Assembly (NCBI GenBank): GCA_021521415.1
Contig: JAIQDT010006491.1
Coordinates: 83,690-147,689, forward strand
DNA length: 64,000 nt
Origin: Bidens hawaiensis
Taxonomy: Eukaryota; Streptophyta; Magnoliopsida; Asterales; Asteraceae
Direction: 5' to 3'
Shown: positions 23,160 through 35,215 of the stretch, one piece after another
Numbering within the stretch: position 1 is the first letter of the stretch
How the letters are laid out: every line of letters starts with the position of its first letter
The notes under the pieces: model-generated
Told to the model about the DNA's origin: nothing
The model's input: the letters and a program-made list of their open reading frames with translations, nothing else
The model's database searches: none
Program-made: the position numbers and the translations under genes

Positions 23160-23228
23160 TGTGGGTTATAATTGAACTAGAAACACAATATAGATAACGA
23201 TAGTGGATTGATACGTGTAATTGTTATA

Positions 23229-23480
23229 CAGTTAGTCGTGCACAGCTCAAGTAAGGAATAACGATTAGCGGTGAACGTAACCGTGTTCAGGTGAGTATCT
23301 AGCTCCTTTCCTTGTTATGTTTTCGGGGCTGTGTGCATACTCGATGTGATAGTTAATACACTTACCTTAATGGTAAGTGTATGCCATGTATGATTTATAT
23401 GCTATTTATGTATGTATATTTTGGATGTGAATGAAAGCTTGTCGGCACGTGAACGATCTTTGGATATTGCACGTATTGAC
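23229..23480 (+). other. Conserved LTR block with splice-donor-like site and two hairpins
   Basis: This block is shared by LTRs A, B, C and D. It contains CAG|GTGAGT (GT at 23291), a hairpin ATACACTTACC...GGTAAGTGTAT (23356-23382), and a second palindromic unit CGGCACGTG...GCACGTA around 23443-23478 with the inner text AACGATCTTTGGATATTG. Conservation across diverged LTRs suggests a leader-RNA function, but none is demonstrated. Confidence 0.6.
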
Positions 23481-23592
23481 AAGGGAGGTATGTATATGAT
23501 AGCTGAATGTGCATGTTAGATATATGTATAACATATGAGTATGTATGAATGATAAATGAAAGTATATGTATAGTACGAAGATGAAGAAGTAA

Positions 23593-23790
23593 AGGGACCA
23601 GACCCTAATAATATCTGTGATGGTAGGGACTAGACCCTAATAATATCTGTGATGGTAGGGACCAGACCCTAATAATATCTGTGATGGTAGGGACCAGACC
23701 CTAACAATATCTGTGATGTTAGGGACCAGACCCTTTACAATATTTGTGATGTTAGGGACCAGACCCTTATAATATCTGTGAGGTTATAGG
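23593..23790. repeat. Six 32-33-bp tandem repeats in solo LTR A
   Basis: Units start at 23593, 23625, 23657, 23689, 23721 and 23754, each reading AGGGACCAGACCCTAATAAT with small changes. LTRs B and C carry related arrays with different unit ends at the same relative place. Confidence 0.88.
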
Positions 23791-23920
23791 GCGTGAGGCT
23801 CTTTAAATAGTATGGATAGTTATGTATGAAAGGTAAGTATAAATAATGTACACCCTTTCGGGTGTGTGTGCAAGTATGTGAACCGATTGTATGTTGTATG
23901 ATTAACTAGAACTCACTCAG

Positions 23921-24474
23921 TGTTTGATCCCGCATTAACAGTCGATAACAATAAACAGATCTCAGATCTGTAGATTATCCAATTACCACTATTAAAGATC
24001 TAGCTCATAATTAACCTTGATTTAATGTTATGTATGTGTATATATTATCAATAATGTTAAGATGAAGCTTGAGAGAGAGTAATTACTCAAGATTTTTCTC
24101 TATAAACTTATATCTCAAAACTTAATTACAAGTGAACAGTTGTTCACTATATATAGAAGGCGACCTGGTTCGCTAACATCCCCTAGCGAACCAGCTTCCC
24201 CTTCGTTACATAACTTAACATAACGAACCACCCCCTGATTCGTTAACATCCCCTAACGAATCAGGAGGGAATATATTATAATGTCTTAGTTCGCTAACAT
24301 CCCTAGCGAACTAGACTTAACCTTAACGAACTAGTCTTAGTTCGCTAACATCCCTAGCGAACTAGACTTAATCTTAACGAACTAGTTAAATATAAACATT
24401 AAATATTAAATTAATTATCAAATAAACATTAACGATAAATACAAAGACTCCAGACGCAAAACCGTGTACTAACA
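23921..24474 (-). repeat. 3' LTR of the SIRE element (554 bp)
   Basis: On the minus strand it begins TGTTAGTACACGGTTTTG and ends CGGGATCAAACA. It shares layout with the 5' LTR (CACGGTTTTG, CTTTGTATTTA, a TATA region, AGATCT near the end) but most of the sequence cannot be aligned, and it is twice as long. TATATA near 24147-24156 is the probable TATA region. Confidence 0.75.
24131..24364. repeat. Series of perfect palindromes in SIRE 3' LTR U3
   Basis: AGTGAACAGTTGTTCACT (24131-24148) is palindromic. Four hairpins follow with a nearly constant loop ACATCCC(C): 24165-24194 (stem CTGGTTCGCTA), 24235-24264 (stem CTGATTCGTTA), 24287-24313 and 24338-24364 (stem TAGTTCGCTA). The stems differ in sequence, yet both arms change together, so pairing is kept. 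Confidence 0.85.
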
Positions 24475-24508
24475 GACACCCCCTCGTCTTGAGCTTTTTT
24501 TCTTTAAC
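24475..24508 (-). other. Polypurine tract of the SIRE element
   Basis: Between the accessory ORF stop and the 3' LTR the minus strand reads AAGACGAGGGGGTGTC next to the LTR, with a second A/G-rich stretch further upstream. This is the expected primer site for plus-strand synthesis. Confidence 0.6.
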
Positions 24509-27500
24509 TTATTTGAAGCGCTTGGACTGCCAGTCTCTGCAACTATGAATTCCATGTTCGTGACACACACGAACGACTCGTTGGAATTGCATAGCCAGGT
24601 CGTAATCTTCTTGGCGTTCAAACAAAATCTGCTTCCTGTATAGCACGTCGTTGTCTGTCTCTGATAAATTAACCAACCACATCGGGTCGATTATCTTGAT
24701 GAGCTTGGTCTGCAGTCCTCGACCACGAACAATAACGGCCTCGCCAGTACGATTGTCATAGTACCAACGGTTGAAAGACAGATAAATATCTTGAGGCATT
24801 GTCTTCACATGAACCTTTTTCATTGTCTTTGGCGGCTTCACTTTCAAGACAAGTTTCTTCCAGCTAGTCCTTGGATCAATCTCGTCAATGCGCTTACGTC
24901 TTGGAACCTGGGGCTTGAATAATTTGAAGCCATGATTGACCTCGAACAGTAAGTGTTGATGAAACCACTCAGCCGTTCGGTGACTCCCACGATTGATAAA
25001 TGGACGTCTCGCGAGGGTACGTACATCCCAACGCGGTAGAGTTAAAACATCCATTATCCTCTCGTAATACTGGACACCCTTTTCCCACTTGACTATACAT
25101 ACTTTAAGGTCTGAATCATAGAGCCAGGAGACAATATCACCATGTACCTTAGAAACATTCTTGAAGGTAGTCACCTGATTCGCCTCAATCCAAGCAGCAG
25201 CGGTATCTTTTCTTTCTTGATCTACATACCGATAAGCACTGATAAACTTACCCACTTTCTGACGTTTGAACCATCTTTCTATGTCATCATCAGTCACTTC
25301 TTTGAGTGAAGAAACTGTTCGCTGCACAACCTTTTCCAGTTCATCCTCAGTCTCTTTAATTACATCTTCATGAAATACCGGAGCACCTTGATCAACGTTT
25401 GCGTGTTGATACAAGTCCGGGTACTCTTCAGCTGTCACATCCTCCATCTCAATCTCTTCATCCTCATAAATAAAATCTGTATCCATAAATAACGGATCAA
25501 CTTCCATTTCTTCTTCATTGATCACTTCGACATCGGGCTCAGTCTCTAAAGCAGTCAACTGATCGTCATTCAGCCCAAGCAGAATCGAAATCTGCTCCCG
25601 TGTCAAAGATCTAACAATAAACTCACCGACCTCTATCTCATCTCTGTTCACCACACTTCTAACCACCTCCGATCCATCCATAAATATCACCGTGTTAGCC
25701 TCAATCATTTCTATTGGCTTGGCAGCTGTTGGATCTTGATAGGTAATTATCTGCTTGTTCGAATCGTCAGCACCACTAACACCAGCACCAGAGGATGAAC
25801 CATGCGATTGTTTAGGCTCACCTCCTGCATCAGATTCGTCAGGATCATCATCGTCGTTTTTAATTTTCTTGAGGGCATTTTCTTTACAAGTTAATTGTAA
25901 AATTAACTCTTCTTGTTCCTTTAATTTCACCCCCTGAGACTCAACAATCGTACGTAACGACTTAGTCTCCTTCTGACAGAAAGAAATATAACTCATCATT
26001 CGACGTTGATTCTCCATGAGTCTTTCTTGAGTTTGACGGTCAACTGCCATTTGATTTTCATATAGATGTAGCAGATTTAGCAGCATTTCAGTTTGACGAC
26101 CTGGTGGCAAATTGTATACAGATGGATGAACTGGTTGAACAGGTCCTTGAGGTCGAGTAATCCTCATAAAAGAGACATCACTAGACGGAGGTGGAGGAAG
26201 AGTAGTTGTTGGCAGAGGAGGAAGTCTCATTGATGTGGTGGAAGATACTGTAGACAACACAGCAGGAGGCCTCGGTATCTCGGTCAACGTCATTTGAGGG
26301 ATTAGACCGAGCCTCTCATGTGACACCATCGTCGTCGTCAAGGTAAGCATCGGAGTGCTAGTAGTTAGCGACACCGCCGAGCTTTGAGTAGTTGATTGAC
26401 GTGGTGGTGGAGTTCCAATAATTACCCCAGCCTCAGCAGACACACGGGGCTTCTTTGATGGTTCACCAGTAGCTACAGCTTTCCCCTTTCATTTTCTTTC
26501 TAACTGAGCTTTCATGGTGACAGCTAGAGCAACATCGACTGCATCTTGTTGTTCTTTAAGAGCTCGTTCACCAGCTCCACCATCACCATCATCATTTTCA
26601 CCATCATCTCCACCATCATTGTTCCCACCTTCTTCCCCTTCACGCTCGGAATCCGAATCATCATGGATCCAGCGCTCACTAGGAGGACATACGTAATCCG
26701 GATTGATTATATGACCAATCATCCGTTTATCCTGTGGCTTGTCTTTTCTATAGATTAACATACGATGCACCGTTTCAGCTTTCATATGTTCCATATCAAG
26801 AACATCGTTCACCAACGATCGATCAATCACCAAATTCGGTATCAAATCCTGAATAATTAGCTGTAAAAAGCGAGGATACATCAAGAACTTCTTTGACGGT
26901 AGAGTTTGCTGAACTTGCTCTTTCAGATGATCAAAGATGAGTTCTGAGTAGTTGATGGGCTTGTTCAGGATTAGAGCAACAAATTCCGATTGCAAACTTA
27001 GTCTACACTCATCAAAACCACCGCGACGTCCACTCATACAATGAAGTAAAACATGCAGCAGATACTTGTATGGTGGACACAACCCATTCTTGTTCAACAT
27101 AGACTTACGAATATCACCCCCATAATTCAAACGTGTGAATAAACCCCTAACCAATGTCCTGTCAAATTCACTTGGGTAATCATCATTATCGTCAAATTGA
27201 AGTACCCGACGAATGACCTCAACATCAATCGTAATAGGGATCTGATTAATTGTAGCTCGAACCCAATTATTTTCCTCAACATATTCCGCCGTGTTCCAAA
27301 ACTGCCTGATTATACTAAGATACACTATAGGTTTAGCAGTAATTGCATAGAGTATCTTTGAACGCCGTAAGAAAGTCAACATAGCTCCAAACGTTCTCAA
27401 ATCAGTCACATCTTGATCAACATAAGCACAAATGTTGTGCTTCTTATCGAACGGCAATAAGATCATTTCAGCTTGTTGAACTTGTTGTTGTGGTTGTCCT

Positions 27501-27550
27501 TGTGGAGGTTGTTCCTGTGGCGGTTGATTTTGTTGTTCTTGATCAGCCAT
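24509..27550 (-). pseudogene. Accessory (env-position) ORF of the SIRE element, one internal stop
   Basis: A 1014-codon frame from ATG at 27550, broken only by TGA at 26489-26491. The N-terminus is Gln/Pro-rich. Residues about 40-270 form a domain with ILYAITAKPIVYLSIIRQFW and YLLHVLLHCMSGRRGGFDE, which I recall as common after pol in Asteraceae copia elements. A very acidic Asp/Gly/Glu segment follows. After the stop there is a Thr/Pro-rich stretch, a coiled coil (around MENQRRMMSYISFCQKE), an acidic linker and a basic C-terminal domain rich in Trp/Arg. No signal peptide or membrane helix is visible, so an envelope role is doubtful. In-frame continuity across the TGA shows it was one protein. 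Confidence 0.75.
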
Positions 27551-27556
27551 GTTTTA

Positions 27557-28406
27557 CTGTATAAATAAAACCGAATATGAGAATAGATATCAGAATATAT
27601 AATCAAAAATATGTGTAATTAAGCTATTTACGTATTTTAGATGATTTAAATCTTATATATTAAAATAAATGAATATTGAAATTAATTTAGATTAATAATT
27701 TTTTTTAATGTCATTCGTTAGGAATCACACTGATTCGTTACACTAAGGTAACGAATCAGGCGATTCGCTATCAAGTAAATACTTTAACGAACTAAAACTA
27801 GCGAATCACTATTTAATTTTAACGAACTAAATTCCAGTTCGTTATATTTAAAACGAATCCAAATCTGATTCGTGTAACATCTTATTCGCTAAGCTAGTTC
27901 GTGTAAAATTTTAACGAATTGGACACGAAACAGTTCCAATTCGCTAAGACTAACGAATGGTCATAAATAAGACCTTTTCTTTAACTTCACACAGTCAATG
28001 GTCAAAATTAGGATGAACACGGATAGTCAACAAAATGAACCCAAGAACAATTAGGCCATAACTATCGTCGAATCATCACGCTAATGATCTCGTTGTACTC
28101 GGAATTATCGTAATCGAAGATGAATGAGATTAAGACTCAAAATCTCTAAGTACATAGGTTAGACGAACCCACAGTAAACACCAATGTCACAAAACAATAA
28201 TTAACCCGGCAAACAACAATCAATTCATGATTGAAGCCCACCAAGGGTATCGGAATATGATTCCGATCATAATGACATCAAAAACATATATGAATTAACA
28301 TAAATTTTTAAAATATCAGAAACCCTTAAACTCCTAAAATTTCATAATTTAACTATCAACACATAGCCATTTTTGATGAAAATGATATCGCCATAATCAG
28401 CTATAC
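27557..28406 (-). other. Predicted 5' UTR intron of the accessory ORF
   Basis: On the minus strand a donor CTAAG|GTATAG at 28406 and an acceptor TTTTATTTATACAG| at 27557 flank 850 nt. The acceptor is six bases before the ATG. The same acceptor could instead join an LTR leader to this ORF, as in retroviral subgenomic messages. No transcript data are available here. Confidence 0.45.
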
Positions 28407-28840
28407 CTTAGAAACTCAAATATGTCCTTGAAATATTCAAACAAGAAAGTCGAAATTTCAGAGAGAATTTGAACAGGTTTCTTAAAAATGAAGAAAGAAG
28501 GCGAACAGTGGAAGACTGTTCGTTTTCTTGTCTTATATAACAGTGCACATAACCCTAGGTACAAATTGTACGAATCAGACGATTCGTGTAATTTAAAGTT
28601 AACGAATTATCCCATTCGCTAACTCAATTCGTTACCTTATGTTGGCGAATCGCTACTTGATTCGTTAAATTAAAGGTAGCGAACCAAGACATGATTCGTG
28701 TCATGATTCGTTAAATATGCATAACGAAGGGATGATTCGTTACGGAGTGCGGAAGCGAATTAGGTTAGCGAACCATAAACTAGTTCGCTAAAGAATCACC
28801 TAGTTCGTTATCCATAAATAACGAATTGGATTTTAGCGAA
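27710..28840. repeat. TAACGAA/TTCGTTA palindrome fields upstream of the accessory ORF
   Basis: Two dense fields (27710-27960 and 28560-28840) contain TTCGTTA, TTCGCTA and their complements. One perfect 12-bp stem (CTGATTCGTTAC...GTAACGAATCAG) spans 27730-27759. The 600 bp between them holds ordinary AT-rich sequence and the putative 5' exon of the accessory gene. Confidence 0.8.
28532..28539 (-). promoter_or_regulatory. TATA box upstream of the SIRE accessory ORF
   Basis: The minus strand reads TATATAAG, about 980 bp before the accessory ATG and 125 bp before the predicted splice donor. It suggests a promoter independent of the LTR. Assigned from motif and spacing only. Confidence 0.4.
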
Positions 28841-30514
28841 ATAAACTCTTTTATTTAATTTTAAATTAAATAATTAAATGAATAAATTAATGAATTAATT
28901 AAAGAATTAAATAAATAAATCAAATTATCGAGAAACCCTTTTATCCCGACAACCAAATACATTAAGAATGTTTCAGATTTCCGAAACATAACTTAAAATT
29001 ATTTTAAGTATTTTGTACAAAGAAGATGTAAATATTTTTGGTATTTTGCAAAAATTTAAAGAATGTATTTTTAAAAAAATATTCGGTCCGCTAAAAAACA
29101 GTAGATATTTTTGTATTTTTGTTGAGTTTGAGCAAAGAATCATATTGACCAAATTGCCCTTCCATCACAGTTTTATATTTCAGCGATATTATGAATGGCG
29201 ATAAGTCGGTCATTGGTATTGTTATCCATATAAATCTAATACACACATTCAAGTATTTTTGTGATATGATTAAATAGTTCAATTAAAGCATAGAAATCAG
29301 AAACTATCAGCCTCTAATCACGGTTCAAGCTTAATTTGATTTTTGCCAAATCACCCCAACTTGACTTAAACCATTATATTGTTGATCAAAATTTTGATAC
29401 CAATTGTAGAAATTTTGAGCAATGCATCAAGTTTTCTTTACTGTGAGTGAGTATGCATGAGTCCATCTGTCGGCTTACATACATTGTATCCCCTGGGGTT
29501 CGTTTCTTAATGGTATTAAGACGCACGCAAGGGAGGAACAATTGTATGACTAACAGCGGATTTTGTTCAAGTCAGTAATTTAAATTGTACGAAGTATAGC
29601 GGTGATCAAGTTTAATGACTTTGGGTTTGCTCTAAAAGGCGAGTGAAATATTCATGCTTATGAATACCCAGATGGTTAAGCCGCATAAAGACTCACAGTG
29701 TCCAGAATCTTAACGCTTGTTATTTGCTTTATTTGATTTTTGGGTGATCAACAAATATAAGGCTTGAGTATGACTGGTTATTACATTTCTGCCATCCTCA
29801 CCGAGACTTTTGCTAGAGACTAACACCCCTTTCAATTTGGCGTTTCTTTATGTTTATATCACATACTTTACTCTACTGGGTTGTTTTAAGACCTACCAAT
29901 GCACCAATGCAATTAAGCACACAGTCTTTTAAGCTTACTTTTTGCTGAATTTGGGGTCAAGATAATCAATGTACTATCATGTTTTCTTTTTGCTTCAAAA
30001 ACTCAAAATTTTGAGGAGCATAAAATAAAGAAAAGATAAATTTAATCGCCCCAGTTAACTTAAGTTAATAAATAAATGGCTAACCATCAATTCACGAGTG
30101 AATCATAGGACCAAGACATGCAAGCATGCTTCATAAACTTAAATAACCGACGTAATTTTCAGCGAGAAAATAATCTAAAAATGTCTGCAAAAATCTTTTT
30201 GGTTTTTCTCTGTACAAATACTCAAAAACACAATATTTTTGTCTTTTTCAATTTTGTTATAAACAATCTTTTTGAAAACATAAATCACATTCTTTTTGGT
30301 TTTTCAAAATTTTAAAATGTTTTTGATTTTTCTAAATATTTAAAAGAAAAACATTAAAGAACAGAAATCACAATTTTTTTAATTTTGAGATTTTTTAATG
30401 TTTTTGGATTTTATCTATACAAACGAAAACACACTCTTTTTGTCTTTTCTAGATTTTCACCCCCTAAAACCAAAATAAATTTTAAAAGAGAAATATGACA
30501 GAAAATAAAGATAG
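28841..30514. other. Noncoding spacer between pol and accessory region of SIRE
   Basis: AT-rich, no ORF of note. Within 29405-29720 is a stretch that looks conserved rather than random (GTATGCATGAGTCCATCTGT..., CCCCTGGGGTTCG). A TTGATACCA at 29394-29402 is the complement of a Met-tRNA PBS but has no LTR beside it. Confidence 0.45.
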
Positions 30515-32521
30515 TCATCCTTGTTTAAGGATATCAGCGAGGGTCTTCAATCCGTTTAAATCAAGCAAAAATTTAAAACGCGTTTTGTCAAAAGCTTTAG
30601 TAAACAGATCGGCTTTCTGAAAATCAGTATGTACTTTCTCAAGATTGATTAATTTCTTTTCAAAGCAATCCCGTATAAAATGATATCGAATTTCGATATG
30701 TTTCGTTTTAGAATGTTGTACGGGATTCTTGGTGATACTAATAGCAGCAGAATTATCAATCAAAATAGGAGTAGTAAGAAACTTCAAACCGTAGTCGCGA
30801 AGATGTTGTTGTATCCGCAAAACCTGGGAACAGCAACTCGAGGCTGCAACATATTCAGCTTCGGCGGTTGAAGTGGAGACCGTTGTCTGCTTCTTACACT
30901 GCCAGGAAAAAAGCCGGCTTCCTAAAAATTGACATCCTGCAGTCGTTGATTTGAAGTTGATCTTGCATCCTCCATAATTTGAGTCTGAGTAGGCAGTAAG
31001 AACGAAAGTATCATCCTTGGGGTACCACAACCCGATGTCTGGATTTCCCCTCAAATACTGAAGAATTCTCTTAACTGCAGCTAGGTGAGTCACTCGTGGA
31101 CTTGCTTGATACCTAGCACAAAGACAAACAGCAAACATAATATCAGGGCGAGAAGCCGTTAAATACATTAAAGAACCAATCATGGCACGATAGAGGGTAG
31201 GATCAACGGAATCCTCCAATTCATCCGGTGATAAATTGTGCCCTACTGGAAGAGGAGTTGAAGGGATTTTTCTGGCAGAAATCTTGAATCGGCTCAAGAC
31301 GTCGTTCACATATTTAGTTTGGTGAATAAAAATTCCATGAGCAGACTGGTGAACCTGCAACCCTAAAAAGAAATTCATCTCTCCCATCGAACTCATCTCA
31401 AACTTTGTTTGCATGGACTTCTTGAACTCCTTACATAATGTGTCATTTGTAGACCCAAAAATAATATCGTCAACATAAATCTGGACTAGAAGAAGATCGT
31501 CACCAACAGTTTTATGAAATAAAGTGCAGTCAACAGTTCCTCGTTTGAAGCCATTATCAGTCAGATGGTCGGCGAGCGTGCCATACCAAGCTCTCGGGGC
31601 TTGATGTAGACCATACAGGGCCTTGTTTAATCGGTAAACACGGTCTGGATAATCAGTATCTTCAAAACCAGGTGGTTGTTGGACAAACACTTCCTCGTGT
31701 AATTCACCATTGAGAAAAGCACTTTTAACATCCATTTGATAGACCTTGATATTCTTATAAGCTGCATAAGCCAGGAAGATTCGAATCGACTCTAATCTTG
31801 CAACTGGAGCATATACCTCTGTGTAATCAATACCCTCTTGCTGATGAAAACCCTGCACCACTAGACGTGCTTTGTTTCTGACAATCACCCCTCGATCGTC
31901 CTTCTTACACTTAAATACCCACTTAGTCGGAATGGCTTTCTTGACTCTAGCAGGTTTGTCTATTAAATCCCAAACACCCAAACGTGCAAATTGCTGTAAT
32001 TCCTCTTGCATAACTTCTACCCAAGAAGGATCTTCAAGTGCCTTACGAGCTGTCGTTGGCTCAACTTGAGATGGAAAGCAATTGAATTTAGCAATATTCA
32101 CAATTCCCGAAGAATGTAAGTTAGTGTAAGCACACAATGTGTTATTGTCACTTGACGAAGCAACTTGATGACGTGTATGAACGCCCACATCAAGTTCTCC
32201 AATGATATTTTCCTGTGGATGATATCCATGAATCCGAAGAGTGGGATTTTCAGGAAAAACAACATTATCAAATAAGTTAGTGTAATGTTCACCCAACTCG
32301 GGAGATGAAGCATTATCACTGTCAAGATCAATAACTTGAATTTCAGCTTGATCATCATCAGAAGAAGTAGAAACATTATCAATAGCAACTAGAGAAACAA
32401 CTTGAGATTCTTCAGTTGGAGCATCTGGTTGAGCTTCAACTTCATTAGAATTTGAAGATCGTGGAATGGTCAAATGATCTTCAAAGTATGCTTGAACCAG
32501 ATCTTCATCGATGTGTTCAGT
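30515..32521 (-). pseudogene. SIRE reverse transcriptase and RNase H
   Basis: A 652-residue ORF continuous in frame with integrase. [42 protein letters not shown] and the catalytic YVDDIIFGS. RNase [21 protein letters not shown] and [12 protein letters not shown]. It ends with a TAA-type stop at 30515-30517, in place for the family. It is separated from integrase only by TAG at 32522-32524 where CAG is likely. Confidence 0.9.
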
Positions 32522-33487
32522 CTAAGGAGTAAAAGAATTAAATAAACTATCGTAGTCAAACATCCAGTCTGGACCTTTCCCTTGAGGAGGAGTTGTGTAC
32601 TTTTGACAGTCCACATGGTACCATTCTTCAACGCAGCCAGATGTGAAATTAAAAACCCTTTTCTTTGGAGATGCATATCCCAAGAAATACCCTTCGATAG
32701 CTTTTTCTTCAAATTTACCCGAATCCTTCTTCAACATTGTACACGGACACCCAAATGGTTCCAGGTACTTTAAATTAGGTTTTCTATTATTTAAGATCTC
32801 GTAGCTTGTTTTCTTGAGTCGTTTCACTGTTAGAACTCGATTAAGCGTATAACAAGCTGTATTCACTGCCTCATTCCAAAATTGAACATGAAGCTTTGAA
32901 TCAGCGAGCATTGTATGTGCAGCTTCAATCAGTGTTCTATTTTTCCTTTCAGCAACACCATTTTGTTGAGGTACATACGGTGCACTATATTCTCGGTGAA
33001 TTCCCTTTTGAATACAAAAGAAATCCAATATAGTGTTTTTAAATTCAGTACCATTATCACTTCGAATTCTCCTCACCTTTTGTTTATACAGTGATTCAAT
33101 CTTAGTAATAAGGTTTTGTACCAAAACTGGTGTTTGATCTTTTGAACTCATAAATAACACCCATGAATATCTTGAATAATCATCTGTCACTACAAGACAA
33201 TACCAGTCTCCAAAAATACTCGCATGATTCACTGGACCAAACAAATCCATATGAAGTCGTTCAAGAGGAGTATCAATGGAATTCAATAACTTAGAGGGAT
33301 GTGTCTTCTTCTTCTGCTTGCTCTCTTTGCATGCAACGCAGTGATCAGATAACTTAAAATTATTTAACGAGACACCCTCAACTAAGTCATTTGCCATTAA
33401 ATGATTCATCTTTCTGACATGTATGTGACCCATTCTACGATGCCATAGAATCGAGTCTTTCTCGGTTGCTTTAGAGAAAAAACATGT
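32522..33487 (-). pseudogene. SIRE integrase
   Basis: The zinc-binding region HIHVRKMNHL...CVACKESKQ is followed by the D,D,E core: MDLFGPV, RIRSDNGTEF and PQQNGVAERKNRT. The C-terminal GKFEEKAIEGYFLGYA motif is typical of copia integrases. It is bounded by in-frame TAA (33488-33490, CAA expected) and TAG (32522-32524). Confidence 0.9.
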
Positions 33488-33886
33488 TTAGATCGATGTT
33501 GATATCTTAGAACTCATATTTAAGACATAAATATCATTAGATCGTGGTGATCGCATGACAACCATGTCATCGGGAATAACATAACCCGGTTTCAAGATAA
33601 GACACTCTTTGTCAGTAAATATCGTAGTGTACTTTTTATCACAAATCTGCGATACACTCAATAAGTTATGATCAACCTTGTCGCAATAATTCACTTTCTC
33701 AAACGTAATGTGACCATTTGAAACTTCACCCTCTTGTGTGATCATGCCCCCAGAATTCCCAGCAAACGCTACATAACCCCCTTGAATATTTCTTACGTTG
33801 GTTAATAGGTTGAGATTCCCAGTGATATGACGAGAACATCCGCTATCCATGATCCAGTTTTCACCAGAAATGGTGTTGGATGAACC
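33488..33886 (-). pseudogene. SIRE protease and GAG-pre-integrase segment
   Basis: The aspartic protease active site is WIMDSGCSRHIT. It is followed by LLSVSQICDKKY and the segment leading to integrase. The frame opens at 33886 just after TTTGTTTGTGTGTAG, which is both an in-frame TAG and a good 3' splice site. Whether pol is reached by splicing, readthrough or was always continuous cannot be told. 33887-34012 is a frameshifted remnant of the gag-pol junction. Confidence 0.8.
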
Positions 33887-34012
33887 CTACACACAAACAA
33901 AAGTGATTAGTTCAAAAAGGCAGCCCAGGCCTCGGTCTTGGGCACCTTTTGGTTTTCTCTTTGAACATAACCTTAACATATTTCAATTGTTGTTCAGCCA
34001 CTTGTGAATAAG

Positions 34013-35215
34013 TTATCTTGAGTACGCTGCTTGAACAATGTTTAAATTCTTGTTTTGACATATAGGTTCAGTTGGAATGAATTTTGGTTTCACTTGACCG
34101 TGTGTCTCATTGATATGAAAAACCTTCCGAGGATTCACATCAGAGAACAAAATATGAGTATCATCAGCATTTGACACAGGTCGTTTCAGGATCTCCTTGA
34201 CCACTAGAATTGGCTTAGATTTGTCCTTGATAAAAGGATGAAGATTCTGAAAGTTTTGCTGACTACAATTCCTCACAACATGACCTTGTTGACCGCATAA
34301 AAAACAAGTTCGCATGTCTACATGATGATGTTTAGAAGAAATTGGAATAAATGATGCAGATGATTGATGATGACTCACATTTTTAGTCATGCTCTTAGCA
34401 AACTCATCAGATAAGTCAGATTTCTTCTTTAAATAAAAATCTAAATTAGAACAATTCGAAAAGCTTTTTAGTGTATCTGTTCCAGTTGACTTCACAAAGT
34501 TAATCTTCTTATCTTGTTTTAAAAATTGTTTTGCTTTAGTCAATGGATCAGATGAAACTGATGTTTTTGCTTGAGCATACATACGTTCAAGTTCACGAAC
34601 TTTGGAAGTTTCATTGTAAAACACACTTTCAATTAGTTCAGGTTTAATGATACTAATTGGAATGTCTTTTTCAGTGAACATTGTGTCCATTCCCTTTAAC
34701 TTAAAAACTCTAGCCGATGAAGACTTAGAACTCGGAGGATAAATGAAACACATTAAGTCCTCGTCAGAAATATTTGGTTTAACTGACTTCTTTGTCCTCA
34801 CTGGTTTGGTTTTCACAGTTTCTTCCTTGTTCATTTGAGATTTGAATGAACCATACACAGCTTCCTCAAACTCTTGAGGTTCGCAAAGAATATGATTAGA
34901 ACTAGGAATGTTCTTATTCTTGTGTATTATCTCAGGTTCAAACACATCTTCAATAATCACTTTGTCAACATTTTCAACAAAGACCTTTTTACTTTCCACA
35001 TGAGGTTTTTGAGGAGCAACTTGGGATTTGACAATTTCAGGTTTAACCAATTTAGGTTGTTCAGAAATCACAGATTGTTTTTGAATCAAATCCTCTTCTT
35101 TTCTTGCAAAAGGATTAATTTTATAATCATTATGAAAAGGTGGTGGAATTTCAACAAAACCAATACCCTTTTTAGAATCTTTTTGTTTTCCAGATACTTC
35201 AATAATTTCATTCAA
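34013..35215 (-). pseudogene. SIRE gag, distal part (second zinc knuckle)
   Basis: An approximately 400-residue continuation of gag in another frame. Lys/Glu-rich, it carries a CCHC knuckle CFLCGQQGHVVRNC near residue 310. The switch from the proximal gag frame lies at 35208-35215; repeated GAA/TTGAA there suggests a short slippage deletion. It ends at a TAA at 34013-34015. Its frame is the same as that of pol. Confidence 0.7.

Noticed and set aside
23593..23790. Regular 32-bp repeats considered as a CRISPR-like array
   Set aside because: Units are contiguous with no unique spacers, lie in a plant LTR, and sister LTRs show the same minisatellite.
29394..29402. PBS-like TTGATACCA (complement TGGTATCAA) suggesting a second SIRE 5' LTR
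   Set aside because: Sequence to its right does not match either SIRE LTR and does not end in a partner; a 9-mer alone is weak.
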